Origin: Kribbella kalugense
Lineage (GTDB): Bacteria > Actinomycetota > Actinomycetes > Propionibacteriales > Kribbellaceae
Assembly (NCBI RefSeq): GCF_004365875.1
Contig: NZ_SODF01000002.1
Location: forward strand, 1,924,971-1,988,970
Length of the DNA stretch: 64,000 nt
Reading direction: 5' to 3'
The notes beneath the pieces were generated by a model. The model had not been told where the DNA came from. It did no database searches and saw only the letters and a list, made by a program, of their open reading frames with translations. A program made the translations under genes and the position numbers. Positions 1-11,126 of the stretch are shown here, piece after piece (positions within the stretch are counted from its first letter, which is position 1; each line of letters begins with the position of its first letter).

Positions 1-1
1 G

Positions 2-1243
2 GCCGACCAGGAGGACGCGAACACGCCGACCTGGGAGAACGTGGTCGGCGGACCGCTGAACCTGCTCGACGCGATCACCCGGCGGATCGACTTCAGCACC
101 GACGCGAAGAGCTACGCCCTGAAGCCGGACGAGGAGCTCGCGACCATCGTCGTACGCCCGCGTGGTTGGCACCTGCCGGAGAAGCACATTCTGGTCGACG
201 GTTCGCCGGTCAGCGGTTCACTGGTCGACTTCGCGTTGTACTTCGCTGCGTGTGCCGAGCTGCAGCTCGCTCGCGGGCAAGGACCGTACTTCTACCTGCC
301 GAAGATGGAGTCGCACCTCGAAGCGCGGCTCTGGAACGACGTGTTCGTGACGGCGCAGGACACGATCGGGATCCCGCGCGGGACCATCCGGGCGACCGTG
401 CTGATCGAGACGTATCCGGCCGCGTTCGAGATGGAAGAGATCCTGTACGAACTGCGGGACCACTCCGCCGGGCTGAACGCGGGCCGCTGGGACTACATGT
501 TCAGCGTGATCAAGACGCATCGGACCCGCGGCAAGGACTTCCAGTTGCCGGACCGGAACAGCGTGACGATGACGGTGCCGTTCATGCGCGCGTACACCGA
601 GCTGCTGGTGCGGACGTGCCACAAGCGCGGCGCGCACGCGATCGGCGGGATGGCGGCGTTCATCCCGAGCAAGGACCCGGCGGTGAACGAGCAGGCGTTC
701 GCGAAGGTCGAGGCCGACAAGACCCGCGAGGCCGGCGACGGGTTCGACGGCTCGTGGGTCGCGCACCCCGGCATGGTCGAGACCTGCCGTACGGTCTTCG
801 ACTCGGTGCTCGGCGACCGACCCAACCAGCTGGACAAGCTCCGCGAGGACGTCCACGTCACCGCTGACCAGTTGCTCGACGTCGCGGCCACCCCGGGCTC
901 CGTGACCGAGGCCGGCCTCCGCAACAACGTCAGCGTGGCGATCCAGTACCTCGCTGCCTGGCTCGAAGGCACCGGCGCCGTCGGCATCTTCAACCTGATG
1001 GAAGACGCCGCCACGGCCGAGATCTCCCGCTCCCAGATCTGGCAGTGGCGCCGCAACGGCGTAGTCCTCGACACCGGCGAAACCGTCACCACCGAATTCG
1101 TCGAACGCATCGCCGACGAAGAAATCCACAAACTCGACCAGTACCTCCGCTACCAATCAGCCCGAGCCCTCTTCCTCGAAGTAACCCTCGCCGAAGACTA
1201 CGTAGACTTCCTAACCCTCCCCGCCTACAACCGCTTCGCCTAG
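2..1243 (+). CDS. aceB: Malate synthase A (5' end outside window)
   Basis: Glyoxylate-shunt enzyme that condenses glyoxylate with acetyl-CoA to malate in the cytosol. The open frame runs in from the window edge at base 2, and its first residues (ADQEDANTPTWENVV) already belong to the conserved TIM-barrel core, so the N-terminal quarter or so lies upstream. The family signature is clear as DHSAGLNAGRWDYMFSVIK, followed by the C-terminal helical plug region ending TLPAYNRFA. An internal GTG at 41 is not the real start. The stop overlaps the stop of the convergent cupin gene. Isocitrate lyase is not in the window. Function is secure; only the true start is unseen. Confidence 0.96.
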   Translation, partial: ADQEDANTPTWENVVGGPLNLLDAITRRIDFSTDAKSYALKPDEELATIVVRPRGWHLPEKHILVDGSPVSGSLVDFALYFAACAELQLARGQGPYFYLPKMESHLEARLWNDVFVTAQDTIGIPRGTIRATVLIETYPAAFEMEEILYELRDHSAGLNAGRWDYMFSVIKTHRTRGKDFQLPDRNSVTMTVPFMRAYTELLVRTCHKRGAHAIGGMAAFIPSKDPAVNEQAFAKVEADKTREAGDGFDGSWVAHPGMVETCRTVFDSVLGDRPNQLDKLREDVHVTADQLLDVAATPGSVTEAGLRNNVSVAIQYLAAWLEGTGAVGIFNLMEDAATAEISRSQIWQWRRNGVVLDTGETVTTEFVERIADEEIHKLDQYLRYQSARALFLEVTLAEDYVDFLTLPAYNRFA

Positions 1244-1608
1244 TGGGGTGGGTCTACGTTGACGGTGGGGATGCCGCCGCCGGCTCTGGCGATTATTGCT
1301 AGGGACGGGGCGGCGGAGGGGTTGCTTTCGCGGTGGATTGTGTAGGCGGGGACGTGGATGAAGTCGCCGGCTACGGCGTCGACGTACTCGTCGGAGCCTT
1401 CGAATTCGAGGCGGAGTACGCCGCGGACGATGTAGAGGCTGCTCTCGTTCTTGTCGTGGTGGTGCCAGCCGGAGATCGCGCCGGGCTCGGTGACCACCTG
1501 GCCGGCCCACAGGATCGGGAGCTCGAAGGCTCGCATCCGGAGCATGCCGGAGGTCGGGTCGGCGGCCACCAGGTCGCCTGCCTTGATCACGCGAACCGGT
1601 TCGGCCAT
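1240..1608 (-). CDS. Cupin-domain protein
   Basis: Small single-domain cupin of 122 residues. Motif 1 is visible as GWHHHDKNESSLYIVRG (residues 47-63), with the His cluster and Glu that bind a metal in this fold, and motif 2 as GDFIHVPAYTIH (81-92). Such proteins bind small carboxylated or sugar ligands or act as dioxygenases or isomerases; the substrate cannot be inferred. The ATG at 1608 was chosen because the homologous part begins at MAEPVRVIKAGD; the frame is open further upstream but that part reads as low-complexity shadow. It is convergent with malate synthase, the stop codons overlapping, and divergent from the small gene at 1672. Confidence 0.85.
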   Translation of the reverse strand: MAEPVRVIKAGDLVAADPTSGMLRMRAFELPILWAGQVVTEPGAISGWHHHDKNESSLYIVRGVLRLEFEGSDEYVDAVAGDFIHVPAYTIHRESNPSAAPSLAIIARAGGGIPTVNVDPPH

Positions 1609-1671
1609 GGCAACAGTCTGCCTTCGTTCGAAGGCTGCCGCGACCAGCGGGTCGGCGCGTAGGGTGCGGTC

Positions 1672-1893
1672 ATGGCAAGGATTGTGTTGCGGATCCGGCT
1701 GACGAGCGGTGATCACCTGGATGTCGCCTACGAGGAGCCCGGCGTGGCGGAGGACGTGCTGATCGAGCACGCCGTCTCGACGCTCACTGGCGAGGGCGGC
1801 GCACTCCGGTGCAGACACGGCGACCGGATGATGGTGCTGTTCGCGCGGGGAGTCGCCGCGCTCGAGATCGCCCCACGAGGCGCGGTCCTCTAG
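1672..1893 (+). CDS. Hypothetical protein, 73 aa
   Basis: Not recognised. The 73-residue product starts MARIVLRIRLTSGDH and contains a possible CxH motif (RCRHGD) but no domain I can name, signal peptide or membrane segment. It starts with ATG 63 bases from the divergent cupin start, so the two genes may share a promoter region. Its end overlaps the end of the convergent protease gene by four bases. The codon pattern resembles its neighbours and the divergent placement argues for a real gene, but the function is unknown. Confidence 0.55.
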   Translation: MARIVLRIRLTSGDHLDVAYEEPGVAEDVLIEHAVSTLTGEGGALRCRHGDRMMVLFARGVAALEIAPRGAVL

Positions 1894-2648
1894 CGGAGCT
1901 GGGCTTGCAGCGCCTTGGCGGCGGGGGCGATCTGCGCGTAGACGCCGGGCTCGCCGGGCTGGGCGCAACCTTCGCCCCAAGAGACGACGCCGAGTAGACG
2001 ACCGTTCAGGACCAGCGGCCCACCTGAGTCACCCTGGCAGGCGTCGATCGCGCCCTTCAGATAGCCCGCGCAGACGTTGGTCACGGCGGCGTACCCGTTG
2101 GCGACGTAGCTCTGGTTCGCGAGGCACGTCTTGTCGCCGAGGTCCGGTACCGCCGCCTTCTGCAGCGTCTCGTCCGGCCCGGTCCCTTGCGTGTCGCCCC
2201 ACCCGTAGACAGTCGGTACGACGCCCGCGCGATCAGCTCGCGCCCGGGTCTCCAGCGGCAGCACCGGCACTCCCGTGAACGGCTTGCTCAACGTGAGTAC
2301 GGCGAAGTCGTAGCGGTTGTCCTTCGTGTTGTACCCGGGGTGGATCCACACCTTGCTGATCGCCGACACCCGCCCGACCGAGTCGTCGCCGAGATCGGCT
2401 CGCCCCTGCACCGCGTAGTACGTCGACACATCCTCGTCCATGCAGTGCGCGGCGGTCACGAGCTTGTCCGGCTCCACCAGAACGGCCCCGCAGTACCGCC
2501 CGCTGGACGCTGCCGACTGGGTGTTGTTCAGCGCGATCGCCCACGGCGCCTCAGTCACACTCGCCAGCGTTCCCCCGACCACCACCGGCTTCGCCCCGGC
2601 CGTCACAGCCAGCAGGATCCCGACAAGAACTGCAGCCCGCTTCAACAT
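1890..2648 (-). CDS. Secreted trypsin-like serine protease (S1 family)
   Basis: Chymotrypsin-fold protease of 252 residues. An N-terminal hydrophobic signal peptide (about residues 1-19) is followed by PVVVGGTLAS, which resembles the activated N-terminus of S1 proteases, so any propeptide must be very short. The triad is complete: His68 in TAAHC, Asp114 in YDFAVL and Ser208 in GDSGGP. Asp202 six residues before the serine is the S1-pocket acid that gives trypsin-like Arg/Lys preference. Paired cysteines flank the His and Ser loops. It should act outside the cell. Neighbours give no substrate clue. The ATG start gives a well-formed signal peptide. Confidence 0.93.
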   Translation of the reverse strand: MLKRAAVLVGILLAVTAGAKPVVVGGTLASVTEAPWAIALNNTQSAASSGRYCGAVLVEPDKLVTAAHCMDEDVSTYYAVQGRADLGDDSVGRVSAISKVWIHPGYNTKDNRYDFAVLTLSKPFTGVPVLPLETRARADRAGVVPTVYGWGDTQGTGPDETLQKAAVPDLGDKTCLANQSYVANGYAAVTNVCAGYLKGAIDACQGDSGGPLVLNGRLLGVVSWGEGCAQPGEPGVYAQIAPAAKALQAQLR

Positions 2649-2651
2649 CCA

Positions 2652-2783
2652 CTACTCCACGTGAGACGACGATCGCTGCAAGTAAAGTCCCACACTGAGC
2701 GGGACGGTCCACAGCCCCCACGCCGTACTCCCGACCAGTCCGGCCGCATCCCAGGTCGGGAACCCGGGGATCGCCGTCGCCAT
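2652..2783 (-). pseudogene. C-terminal remnant of a membrane protein
   Basis: A 43-codon frame starting MATAIPGFPTWDAAGLVG and carrying one strongly hydrophobic helix (AWGLWTVPLSVGLYLQ) before its stop. It reads like the last transmembrane segment and tail of a larger membrane protein. It abuts, three bases away and in divergent orientation, a TetR gene that has lost its N-terminus, as expected if one deletion removed the 5' parts of a divergent pair. It could instead be a genuine tiny membrane protein. I do not recognise a family. Confidence 0.35.
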
Positions 2784-2786
2784 GAT

Positions 2787-3308
2787 GTCGCCTGGTTCGT
2801 CAGATACAGCGCGCTCGCAGCGTTGATCGAGAAGCTGCTCGGCGACGCCGACAGCGGCGGCTTCGCGGACGAGAGCAAGCCCTGGCGGGACCGGATCGAG
2901 GCCCTCGCCCTCGACGTCCGAGCCAACCTGGTCGCCCACCCCGGCGCCGGCGCGTTGCTGATGAGCGGCCCGATGGACGGTCCCCGTACGACGACACTCA
3001 ACGAGCGCCTGCTCGGTCTCCTGATCGACTCCGGCGTCGATCCGGTCGAGGCCGCGCGGTCGACGTACCTGCTGATCGTCTACGTGCTCGGCTCGATCGC
3101 GCTCGAGGTCTCCGACGAGACCGATCCAGGGCCGCTTCCGTCCGAAACTGCCCGTGTCGCCCGCCGTCGCGCCACCTACGAGCAGATCCCCGCCGAGGTC
3201 TTCCCGCGCTCCGCCGCGGCGGTCCCGACGATGGCCCGCTTCATCACCACCGAGCAGTACCTCTGGGGCCTGCACCGCATCCTCGACGGCATCACCCGCG
3301 CCGAATGA
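2787..3308 (+). pseudogene. TetR-family regulator lacking its DNA-binding domain
   Basis: The frame encodes a typical TetR_C_1 ligand-binding half: a 'VRYSALAALIEKLLGDA' segment that matches the end of the TetR HTH (usually YRHV-x-K-x-x-L), then a helical domain ending LHRILDGITRAE. The preceding 30-40 residues that would form the HTH are missing, and upstream codons in this frame belong to no protein. No good start codon or ribosome-binding site lies in front. Together with the adjoining membrane-protein remnant this looks like a deletion scar. Expression from an internal TTG (around 2820) as a DNA-binding-dead protein cannot be excluded. Confidence 0.6.
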
Positions 3309-3371
3309 ACACTCGCACCCAAAACTCCGACCGATGAGGTCTCCAACGTCGGAGGTGGCTACTGTCATCAG

Positions 3372-5485
<2,114 letters not shown>

Positions 5486-5489
<4 letters not shown>

Positions 5490-7918
5490 CGACTGGCGGG
5501 ATTCCCTCCTCAGCACCTCACCGTCCCGGTGGCCCGCAGGCCACCTACCGGTTCCAGCTCCGCGCGGAGTTCGGCTTCGACGCCGCCGCGGCGGTAGTCC
5601 CGTACCTGGAGAGCCTCGGGATCTCGCACGCCTACCTGTCACCGATCCTCCAGGCCGCACCCGGTTCCACCCACGGGTACGACGTGGTGGACCACAGCCG
5701 GCTGTCCGAGCCGATGGGCGGCCGGCCCGCGTTCGATCGACTGGCTGCCCGGCTGGCGGAGAGCCGGATGGGTGCGGTGGCGGACGTCGTACCGAACCAT
5801 GTCGCCGTACCGACACCGGCCAGTCTGAACAAGGCGCTGTGGTCGGTGCTGCGACTCGGCCCGAGTTCGCAGTACGCCGAGTGGTTCGACGTGGACTGGG
5901 GTTCGGGGAACCAGCCGCTGCTGATGGCGGTCCTGGGTCAGCGGATCGGCAAGGTGCTGGCGGACAACGAGCTGTCCATCGACGGCGACGTACTGCGGTA
6001 CTACGAGCACGAGTACCCGCTGCGGCCGGGCACCGAGGAGCTGCCGATCGAGGAGCTGGTGACGGAGCAGTGGTACCGCCTGGCGCACTGGCGGGTCGCT
6101 GACGAGGAGCTGAACTACCGGCGGTTCTTCGACGTCGACACCCTCGCTGCCATCCGTCAGGAGGTGCAGCAGGTCTTCGACGCGACGCACCAGCTTCTGC
6201 TCGACCTGCTGCACGAAGGCAAGCTCAACGGCTTCCGCATCGATCATCCGGACGGTCTGGCGGACCCACGCGGCTACCTGCGTCGACTGGCCGAGCGCAC
6301 CGGCGGCGCGTGGGTCGTGGTGGAGAAGATCCTCGAGGGCGACGAGGACCTCCCGCGTGACTGGCCCTGCGCCGGCACCACTGGGTACGACGCACTGCTC
6401 CGGGTCGGCGGCCTGTTCGTCGACCCATCCGGTGCCGCACCGCTCGCAGCGCTGCACTCTGAGCTCACCGGCGCACCGGCCGACTTCGGGTCGGTTGTGG
6501 AGGAGGCGAAGCGCGAGGTCGTCCAGAACAACCAGTACGCCGAGGTGCATCGACTGGTCGAGTTGCTGGCTCGCATCTGCCAGGACGACGTTCGACTGCG
6601 GGACCACACCAGGCGGGCGTTCCACGAGGTCGTCGCCGAGTTACTCGTCCACTTCGACGTCTACCGGGCGTACGTCGTACCTGGTGAAGAGGCGCCGCCG
6701 ACGGCGGTAGCTGCGATGGAGCGGGCGGCTGAGAAGGCACGCGCGAACCTGGACGAGGACCGGCAGGCCACGCTGGACCTAGTACTGCATCTCCTGCTGG
6801 GTCGAGAGACCAGCACCATCGACGAGCGGGCACGGGCCGAGCTGATTGTGCGGTTCCAGCAGACGTGTGGTCCGGTGATGGCCAAGGGCGTCGAGGACAC
6901 CTCGTTCTACCGGTGGTTCCGGCTGTCGTCGCTCAACGAGGTCGGTGGGGATCCGGAGCACTTCGGTGTCACGCCGGAGGAGTTCCACGCGTACGCGACC
7001 CGACTGAACCGGCACTGGGCGAAGTCGATGACCACGCTGTCCACGCACGACACCAAGCGGTCCGAGGACGTACGGGCGCGGCTCGGTGTGCTGTCAGAGC
7101 AGCCCGCAGCCTGGTCCGAAGCGGTCCGGGATTGGCGCCGCCTGTCGGAAGATCACCGGAATCCGTTGCTGGACGGCAGTACGGAGTACCTGTTCTGGCA
7201 GACGCTGTTCGGGACGTGGGACGACGGACCGCTCGCCGAGGACCGGATGCAGGCCTATCTGCTCAAGGCGATCCGCGAGGCCAAGCGCAACACCTCCTGG
7301 ACCTCACCGGACGAGGAGTACGAGCAGACGGTCGCTGCCTTCGCGAACGCGGTCCTGCAGGACGAGAGTGTCCTCAAGTCGGTACGCCGCTTTGCCGACG
7401 AGCAGACCGCCTACGTCCGCGCGGCGACCCTTGGCCAGAAGCTGGTCCAGCTCACGATGCCCGGCGTACCGGATGTCTATCAGGGGACCGAGCTGGTCGA
7501 CCTGTCTCTCGTCGACCCGGATAACCGGCGGCCGGTGGACTACCAGCAGCGGATCGAGCGGCTGCAGCGGCTGGATGACGGTGGTAAACCGGACGACCTG
7601 TCTGACGAGAAGCTGCTGATCACCTCGCGAGCACTCCGCGTCCGTCGGCAGTACCCGGACGCCTTTGCCGGCAGCTACACGCCGCTCCCCACGTCCAACG
7701 GTCATGCGGTCGCGTTCGCACGTGGCGATGCCGTGATCACCGTGGCGACCAGACTGCCCGCCGCACTGCAGCGACTGGGTGGCTGGGGTGACAGCACCGT
7801 CGTACTGCCGAGCGGCCAGTGGAAGAACGTGTTGACCGGTCGCGAGGTCGGCAGCGGCGCAGCCCGGATCGAGGACCTGCTGACCGACCTGCCGGTGGCC
7901 CTGCTGGTCAGGAGCTGA
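5486..7918 (+). CDS. treY: Maltooligosyl trehalose synthase (GH13_26)
   Basis: Intramolecular transglucosidase that turns the reducing-end alpha-1,4 link of maltodextrins into an alpha,alpha-1,1 link, giving maltooligosyl trehalose. The 810-residue length is normal for TreY. The family N-terminus TYRFQL and the SPILQAAPGSTHGYD block are present; the catalytic Asp lies in GFRIDHPDGL (about residue 253), the acid/base Glu in VVVEKILEG (about 279) and the third acid in STHDTKRSEDVRARL. GTG at 5486 overlaps the glgX stop (GTGA) and has a GACGGGGAG ribosome-binding site, implying translational coupling. Product is handed to TreZ, encoded six bases downstream. Confidence 0.95.
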
Positions 7919-7924
7919 TCGCCG

Positions 7925-9652
7925 ATGCACACCTTCCGTGTCTGGGTGCCTAAGGCAACCAAGGTCGACCTGGTACTGGACGACGGCGTCCTGCCGATGC
8001 GCTGGACCACCGACGGCTGGTGGGAACGCAAGGTGGTCGAGGCCCACCACGGCACCGACTACGCGTACTCCGTCGACGGAAGCGACCCGCTGCCCGATCC
8101 GCGCAGCCCGTGGCAGCCGGACGGGGTGCATGGGTCCAGCCGGGTCTTCGACGCAGACCGGTTCGACTGGACCGATGACAGCTGGACGGACCGGGACGTG
8201 CGCGGCTCGGTCTTCTACGAGCTGCACCTGGGCACGTTCACGCCGGAAGGGACGCTGGACGCGGCTGCGGAGCACCTGGACTACCTGGTCGTGCTGGGAG
8301 TAGAAGTGGTCTCCCTGATGCCGGTCGCCGCGTTCCCCGGCGTACAGGGCTGGGGGTACGACGGTGTGGACCTCTACGCGGTCCACGAGCCGTACGGCGG
8401 ACCGGAGGCGCTGCAGCGGTTCGTCAACCGGTGCCACGAGGCCGGACTGGCTGTTTGCCTCGACGTGGTCTACAACCACCTCGGCCCGAGCGGGAACTAT
8501 CTCGCCAGCTTCGGTCCGTACTTCACCGACAAGCACTCCACCCCGTGGGGTCCGGCGGTCAACCTGGACGACACCGGCAGCACCGAAGTACGGCGGTGGA
8601 TCTGCGACAACGCACTGCGCTGGTTCCGGGACTTCCACCTCGACGCCTTGCGGCTGGACGCCGTACACGCGCTGGTCGACGACAGCCCGACCCATCTGCT
8701 CCAGCAACTGTCGACTGAGACAGCAGCGCTCTCGGGAGAACTCGGACGGCCGCTGGGTCTGGTAGCCGAGTCCGACCTCAACGATCCGCGCACTGTCGAC
8801 CCGGTGTCCGCAGGTGGGATGGGCATGACCGCGCAGTGGAGCGACGACTTCCACCACGCACTGCACGCTCTGCTGACCGGCGAGCGCTTTGGGTACTACG
8901 TGGACTTCGGTGACCCGGCCGTCTTCGCGAAGACGCTGACCCGGGTGTTCCTGCACGACGGGACGTACTCGACGTTCCGCGGCAAGAACTGGGGGCGCCC
9001 GGTCGACCCGCGCACGCATCGGGGCGGTCAGTTCCTCGCCTACACGTCGAACCACGACCAGATCGGCAACCGGGCACTGGGCGATCGGCCGGCCCTGACG
9101 CCGGGCCAGCTCGCGATCGGGGCCGCGCTGGTACTGACGTCGCCGTACACGCCGATGTTGTTCATGGGGGAGGAGTGGGGCGCCTCGACGCCCTGGCGGT
9201 TCTTCACCGACTTCGACGAGCCCGCGCTGGCCGACGCGGTCCGGACCGGGCGGCGGCGGGAGTTCGCGGAGTTCGGTTGGGACGCAGATCAGATCCCGGA
9301 CCCGCAGGACCCCGAGACCTGGCGCAGTTCGGTGCTCGACTGGTCCGAGCTGGACGAGTCGCCGCATCACGACGTACTGACCTGGTACCGGCACCTGCTC
9401 ACGTTCCGGGCCCGGATGCCGGAGCTGCGCGACGACCGGCTCGAATCGACTCGTATCTCGTTCGATCCGGCCGGAGCCTGGCTGGTGGTGACGCGCGGTA
9501 GTCTCCGCGTGGTCGCGAATCTGGCCGCCGCCGATGCCGTGGTGCCGGTCGACGACCTCCCGTCGTACCTGGTGATGTCGTTCGGTGCGGCCGAACTGAC
9601 CGTCGACGGGCTGTGGTTGCCCGGTCACGGCGTTGCGATCGTCTCCGTCTGA
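7925..9652 (+). CDS. treZ: Maltooligosyl trehalose trehalohydrolase (GH13_10)
   Basis: Cleaves trehalose from the end of maltooligosyl trehalose, completing the TreY-TreZ route. The protein has 575 residues. An N-terminal CBM48-like domain (MHTFRVWVPKA onwards) precedes the barrel with VVYNHLGPSGNY, the nucleophile Asp in LRLDAVHAL (about residue 245), the Glu in VAESDLNDP (about 281) and the SNHDQIGNRALGDR region. ATG start. Last gene of the operon; trehalose is a compatible solute and reserve in actinomycetes. No regulator lies nearby. Confidence 0.95.
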   Translation: MHTFRVWVPKATKVDLVLDDGVLPMRWTTDGWWERKVVEAHHGTDYAYSVDGSDPLPDPRSPWQPDGVHGSSRVFDADRFDWTDDSWTDRDVRGSVFYELHLGTFTPEGTLDAAAEHLDYLVVLGVEVVSLMPVAAFPGVQGWGYDGVDLYAVHEPYGGPEALQRFVNRCHEAGLAVCLDVVYNHLGPSGNYLASFGPYFTDKHSTPWGPAVNLDDTGSTEVRRWICDNALRWFRDFHLDALRLDAVHALVDDSPTHLLQQLSTETAALSGELGRPLGLVAESDLNDPRTVDPVSAGGMGMTAQWSDDFHHALHALLTGERFGYYVDFGDPAVFAKTLTRVFLHDGTYSTFRGKNWGRPVDPRTHRGGQFLAYTSNHDQIGNRALGDRPALTPGQLAIGAALVLTSPYTPMLFMGEEWGASTPWRFFTDFDEPALADAVRTGRRREFAEFGWDADQIPDPQDPETWRSSVLDWSELDESPHHDVLTWYRHLLTFRARMPELRDDRLESTRISFDPAGAWLVVTRGSLRVVANLAAADAVVPVDDLPSYLVMSFGAAELTVDGLWLPGHGVAIVSV

Positions 9653-9807
9653 GACTTTCCAACGGTGCACATTAGTGGGTCAAACCAACAGAACCTTGCG
9701 TTCGACCGTGTTGATCAGTGGTGATTTCCGGAATCGCTTGCCTGCGACGGCATCGTGACGGACTGTAGATGGGCCAGCAGGGGACGGGGGTTTCCAGGGA
9801 GGACCAC

Positions 9808-10005
9808 ATGACAGTCGGAGGCGTCGACACTTACTACGATTACGACGAGAAGCAGTGGAAGAGCCGGAAACTGGGCGGCGGCCCGATCCGTCGCGGCCCC
9901 GTCTGCCCGGCCCCGCGCACCGCAGATCACCCGCATCACAACACGGCCCGTGAGCGCCGACCATCCGGCCGGGACCGCGAAGTACCCAAGAGCACGCTGA
10001 ACTGA
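9808..10005 (+). CDS. Small hypothetical peptide, 65 aa, Tyr-rich N-terminus
   Basis: A 65-codon frame beginning MTVGGVDTYYDYDEKQWK, acidic and aromatic at the N-terminus and basic with many Arg, Pro and His after about residue 25. An AGGGAGGA ribosome-binding site sits five bases before the ATG, among the best in the window, which is why I list it. It lies alone between treZ and a cluster of hairpins that would terminate it. It has no cysteine pair or biosynthetic neighbours, so a RiPP precursor is not supported. No family recognised. It could be a leader peptide or chance frame. Confidence 0.4.
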   Translation: MTVGGVDTYYDYDEKQWKSRKLGGGPIRRGPVCPAPRTADHPHHNTARERRPSGRDREVPKSTLN

Positions 10006-10061
10006 AACCACCGGTGGCAGGGCCCGCCAGACCAGGTCACCGTCCAGCACCACTCAGCCCT

Positions 10062-10149
10062 GACCATCTCAGGGGTCAACCCCTGAGATGGTCGGTTGCG
10101 CCCTGAGAATCCGCCGGGGCAACCGACCAGCTGAGGGGTTAACCCCTCA
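10062..10149. terminator. Three consecutive perfect hairpins between convergent genes
   Basis: Three dyads follow each other. 10062-10076 pairs with 10079-10093 (15-bp perfect stem, arms containing CATCTCAGGGGT). 10090-10099 pairs with 10119-10128 (GGTCGGTTGC / GCAACCGACC). 10132-10149 is the 18-bp palindrome TGAGGGGTTAACCCCTCA, which contains the NmrA-like gene's stop codon. The first two share bases 10090-10093 and so compete. The position between convergent genes suggests a bidirectional terminator; no U-run is evident, as is common in GC-rich actinobacteria. Confidence 0.6.
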
Positions 10150-11013
10150 AACGTCCCGGAAGAGGGCTGCGCCCTCGCGGTCGAGCCAGGTGGCGAAGTC
10201 CATCAGGTCCGGATACCGCTTGCGGAGCGCGGGAATGTCGGCGTCCCAGCCGGCGAACTTCGGGCTCATCCGCGCGTTCTTGGCGCCGCCGAGCAGCGCC
10301 GCGACCTTCTCCGCTGGCAGCGGCGACAGATCGACCGGACGCCCCGTGGCCCGGGCTATCGCGTCCGCGATGCTCCGCCGCGGCAGCTCGTCGCCAGCGA
10401 TCTCGATCACCTCGCCGAGCCAGCTCTCCGGGTCCGCGAAGGCGAGCGCAGCCAGGGCGCCGATGTCGGTGACCGCGATCAGTTGCACGGTTGCGTCGTC
10501 CGGGATGACCCGAAGCATGGCCAAGTCGCTGTAGGCGCCGACCATCGTTGAGGCGTGGTTCTCCATGAACATCACCGGCCGCAGGATCGTCGCCGGTACG
10601 CCGATGGCCCGGATGTGCTCCTCGATCCGCCATTTCGTGTCCCAGCTAGGAATACCGGCCGCACCCTCGACCGCGCCGACCGACGTGTACACGAGCTGCT
10701 TCGCGCCTGCCGCCAGGGCTGCGTCGGCAACATTCACGCCCATCGCGACCTCGTCGATGTTGTTGTACGGCGGTGTCGCGGCGGGCTGAACGCTGAACAC
10801 GCCATGCACGCCGGCGGCGGCCGCATCCAGGGCAGCGCGGTCAGCCATGTCCCCAACGGCCAGCTCGGCGCCCGCCTCCGCGAGCGCCTTGGCCTTCGGG
10901 GCGCCGGCATCGCGCACCAGCGCCCGGACGTGCCACCCGTCGGCGAGCAGGTGCCGTACCGCGGCGCCGCCCTGGTGTCCGGTGGCGCCGGTCACCAAGA
11001 TGATCCTCGTCAT
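10147..11013 (-). CDS. NmrA-like NAD(P)-binding protein (atypical SDR)
   Basis: A 288-residue Rossmann protein of the NmrA/HSCARG group, which bind NADP(H) as redox sensors or act as reductases (quinone reductase QorB-like members are related). The dinucleotide motif is VTGATGHQG near residues 7-15, and the extended fold continues through YTSVGAVEG and the conserved WRIEEHIRAIGVPATILRP block. The classical SDR Tyr-x3-Lys pair is not evident, as usual here. The ATG at 11013 begins MTRIILVTGATG. It is divergent from a TetR regulator across twin palindromic operators, so it is probably the TetR target. Confidence 0.88.
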   Translation of the reverse strand: MTRIILVTGATGHQGGAAVRHLLADGWHVRALVRDAGAPKAKALAEAGAELAVGDMADRAALDAAAAGVHGVFSVQPAATPPYNNIDEVAMGVNVADAALAAGAKQLVYTSVGAVEGAAGIPSWDTKWRIEEHIRAIGVPATILRPVMFMENHASTMVGAYSDLAMLRVIPDDATVQLIAVTDIGALAALAFADPESWLGEVIEIAGDELPRRSIADAIARATGRPVDLSPLPAEKVAALLGGAKNARMSPKFAGWDADIPALRKRYPDLMDFATWLDREGAALFRDV

Positions 11014-11044
11014 ACGATCGCTTCCCTTGCTAGGCTGAAGTCCT

Positions 11045-11097
11045 CCGGAGCACTGCTCCGGTCCGATGAACCACACCGTACCGGAGCACTGCTCCGG
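11045..11097. promoter_or_regulatory. Two identical 17-bp palindromic operators
   Basis: The sequence CCGGAGCACTGCTCCGG occurs at 11045-11061 and again at 11081-11097, 36 bp apart centre to centre. Each is a perfect dyad around a central base. They fill the space between the divergent NmrA-like gene (start 11013) and the TetR gene (start 11127). Palindromes of this size in a divergent tetR promoter are the usual autoregulatory operators, so the TetR protein encoded at 11127 is the likely ligand. Two sites suggest independent or cooperative control of each promoter. Confidence 0.75.
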
Positions 11098-11126
11098 TGT
11101 CTATCGAGCCGAGGAGGCGACCCGCG

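Noticed and set aside
7304..9670. Minus-strand open frame of about 790 codons opposite treY/treZ
   Set aside because: Both strands cannot be conserved here; the plus strand encodes complete TreY and TreZ, and this frame shows no domain.
9808..10005. RiPP precursor peptide
   Set aside because: No modifying enzyme, protease or transporter gene is adjacent and the core lacks a typical Cys/Ser/Thr pattern.
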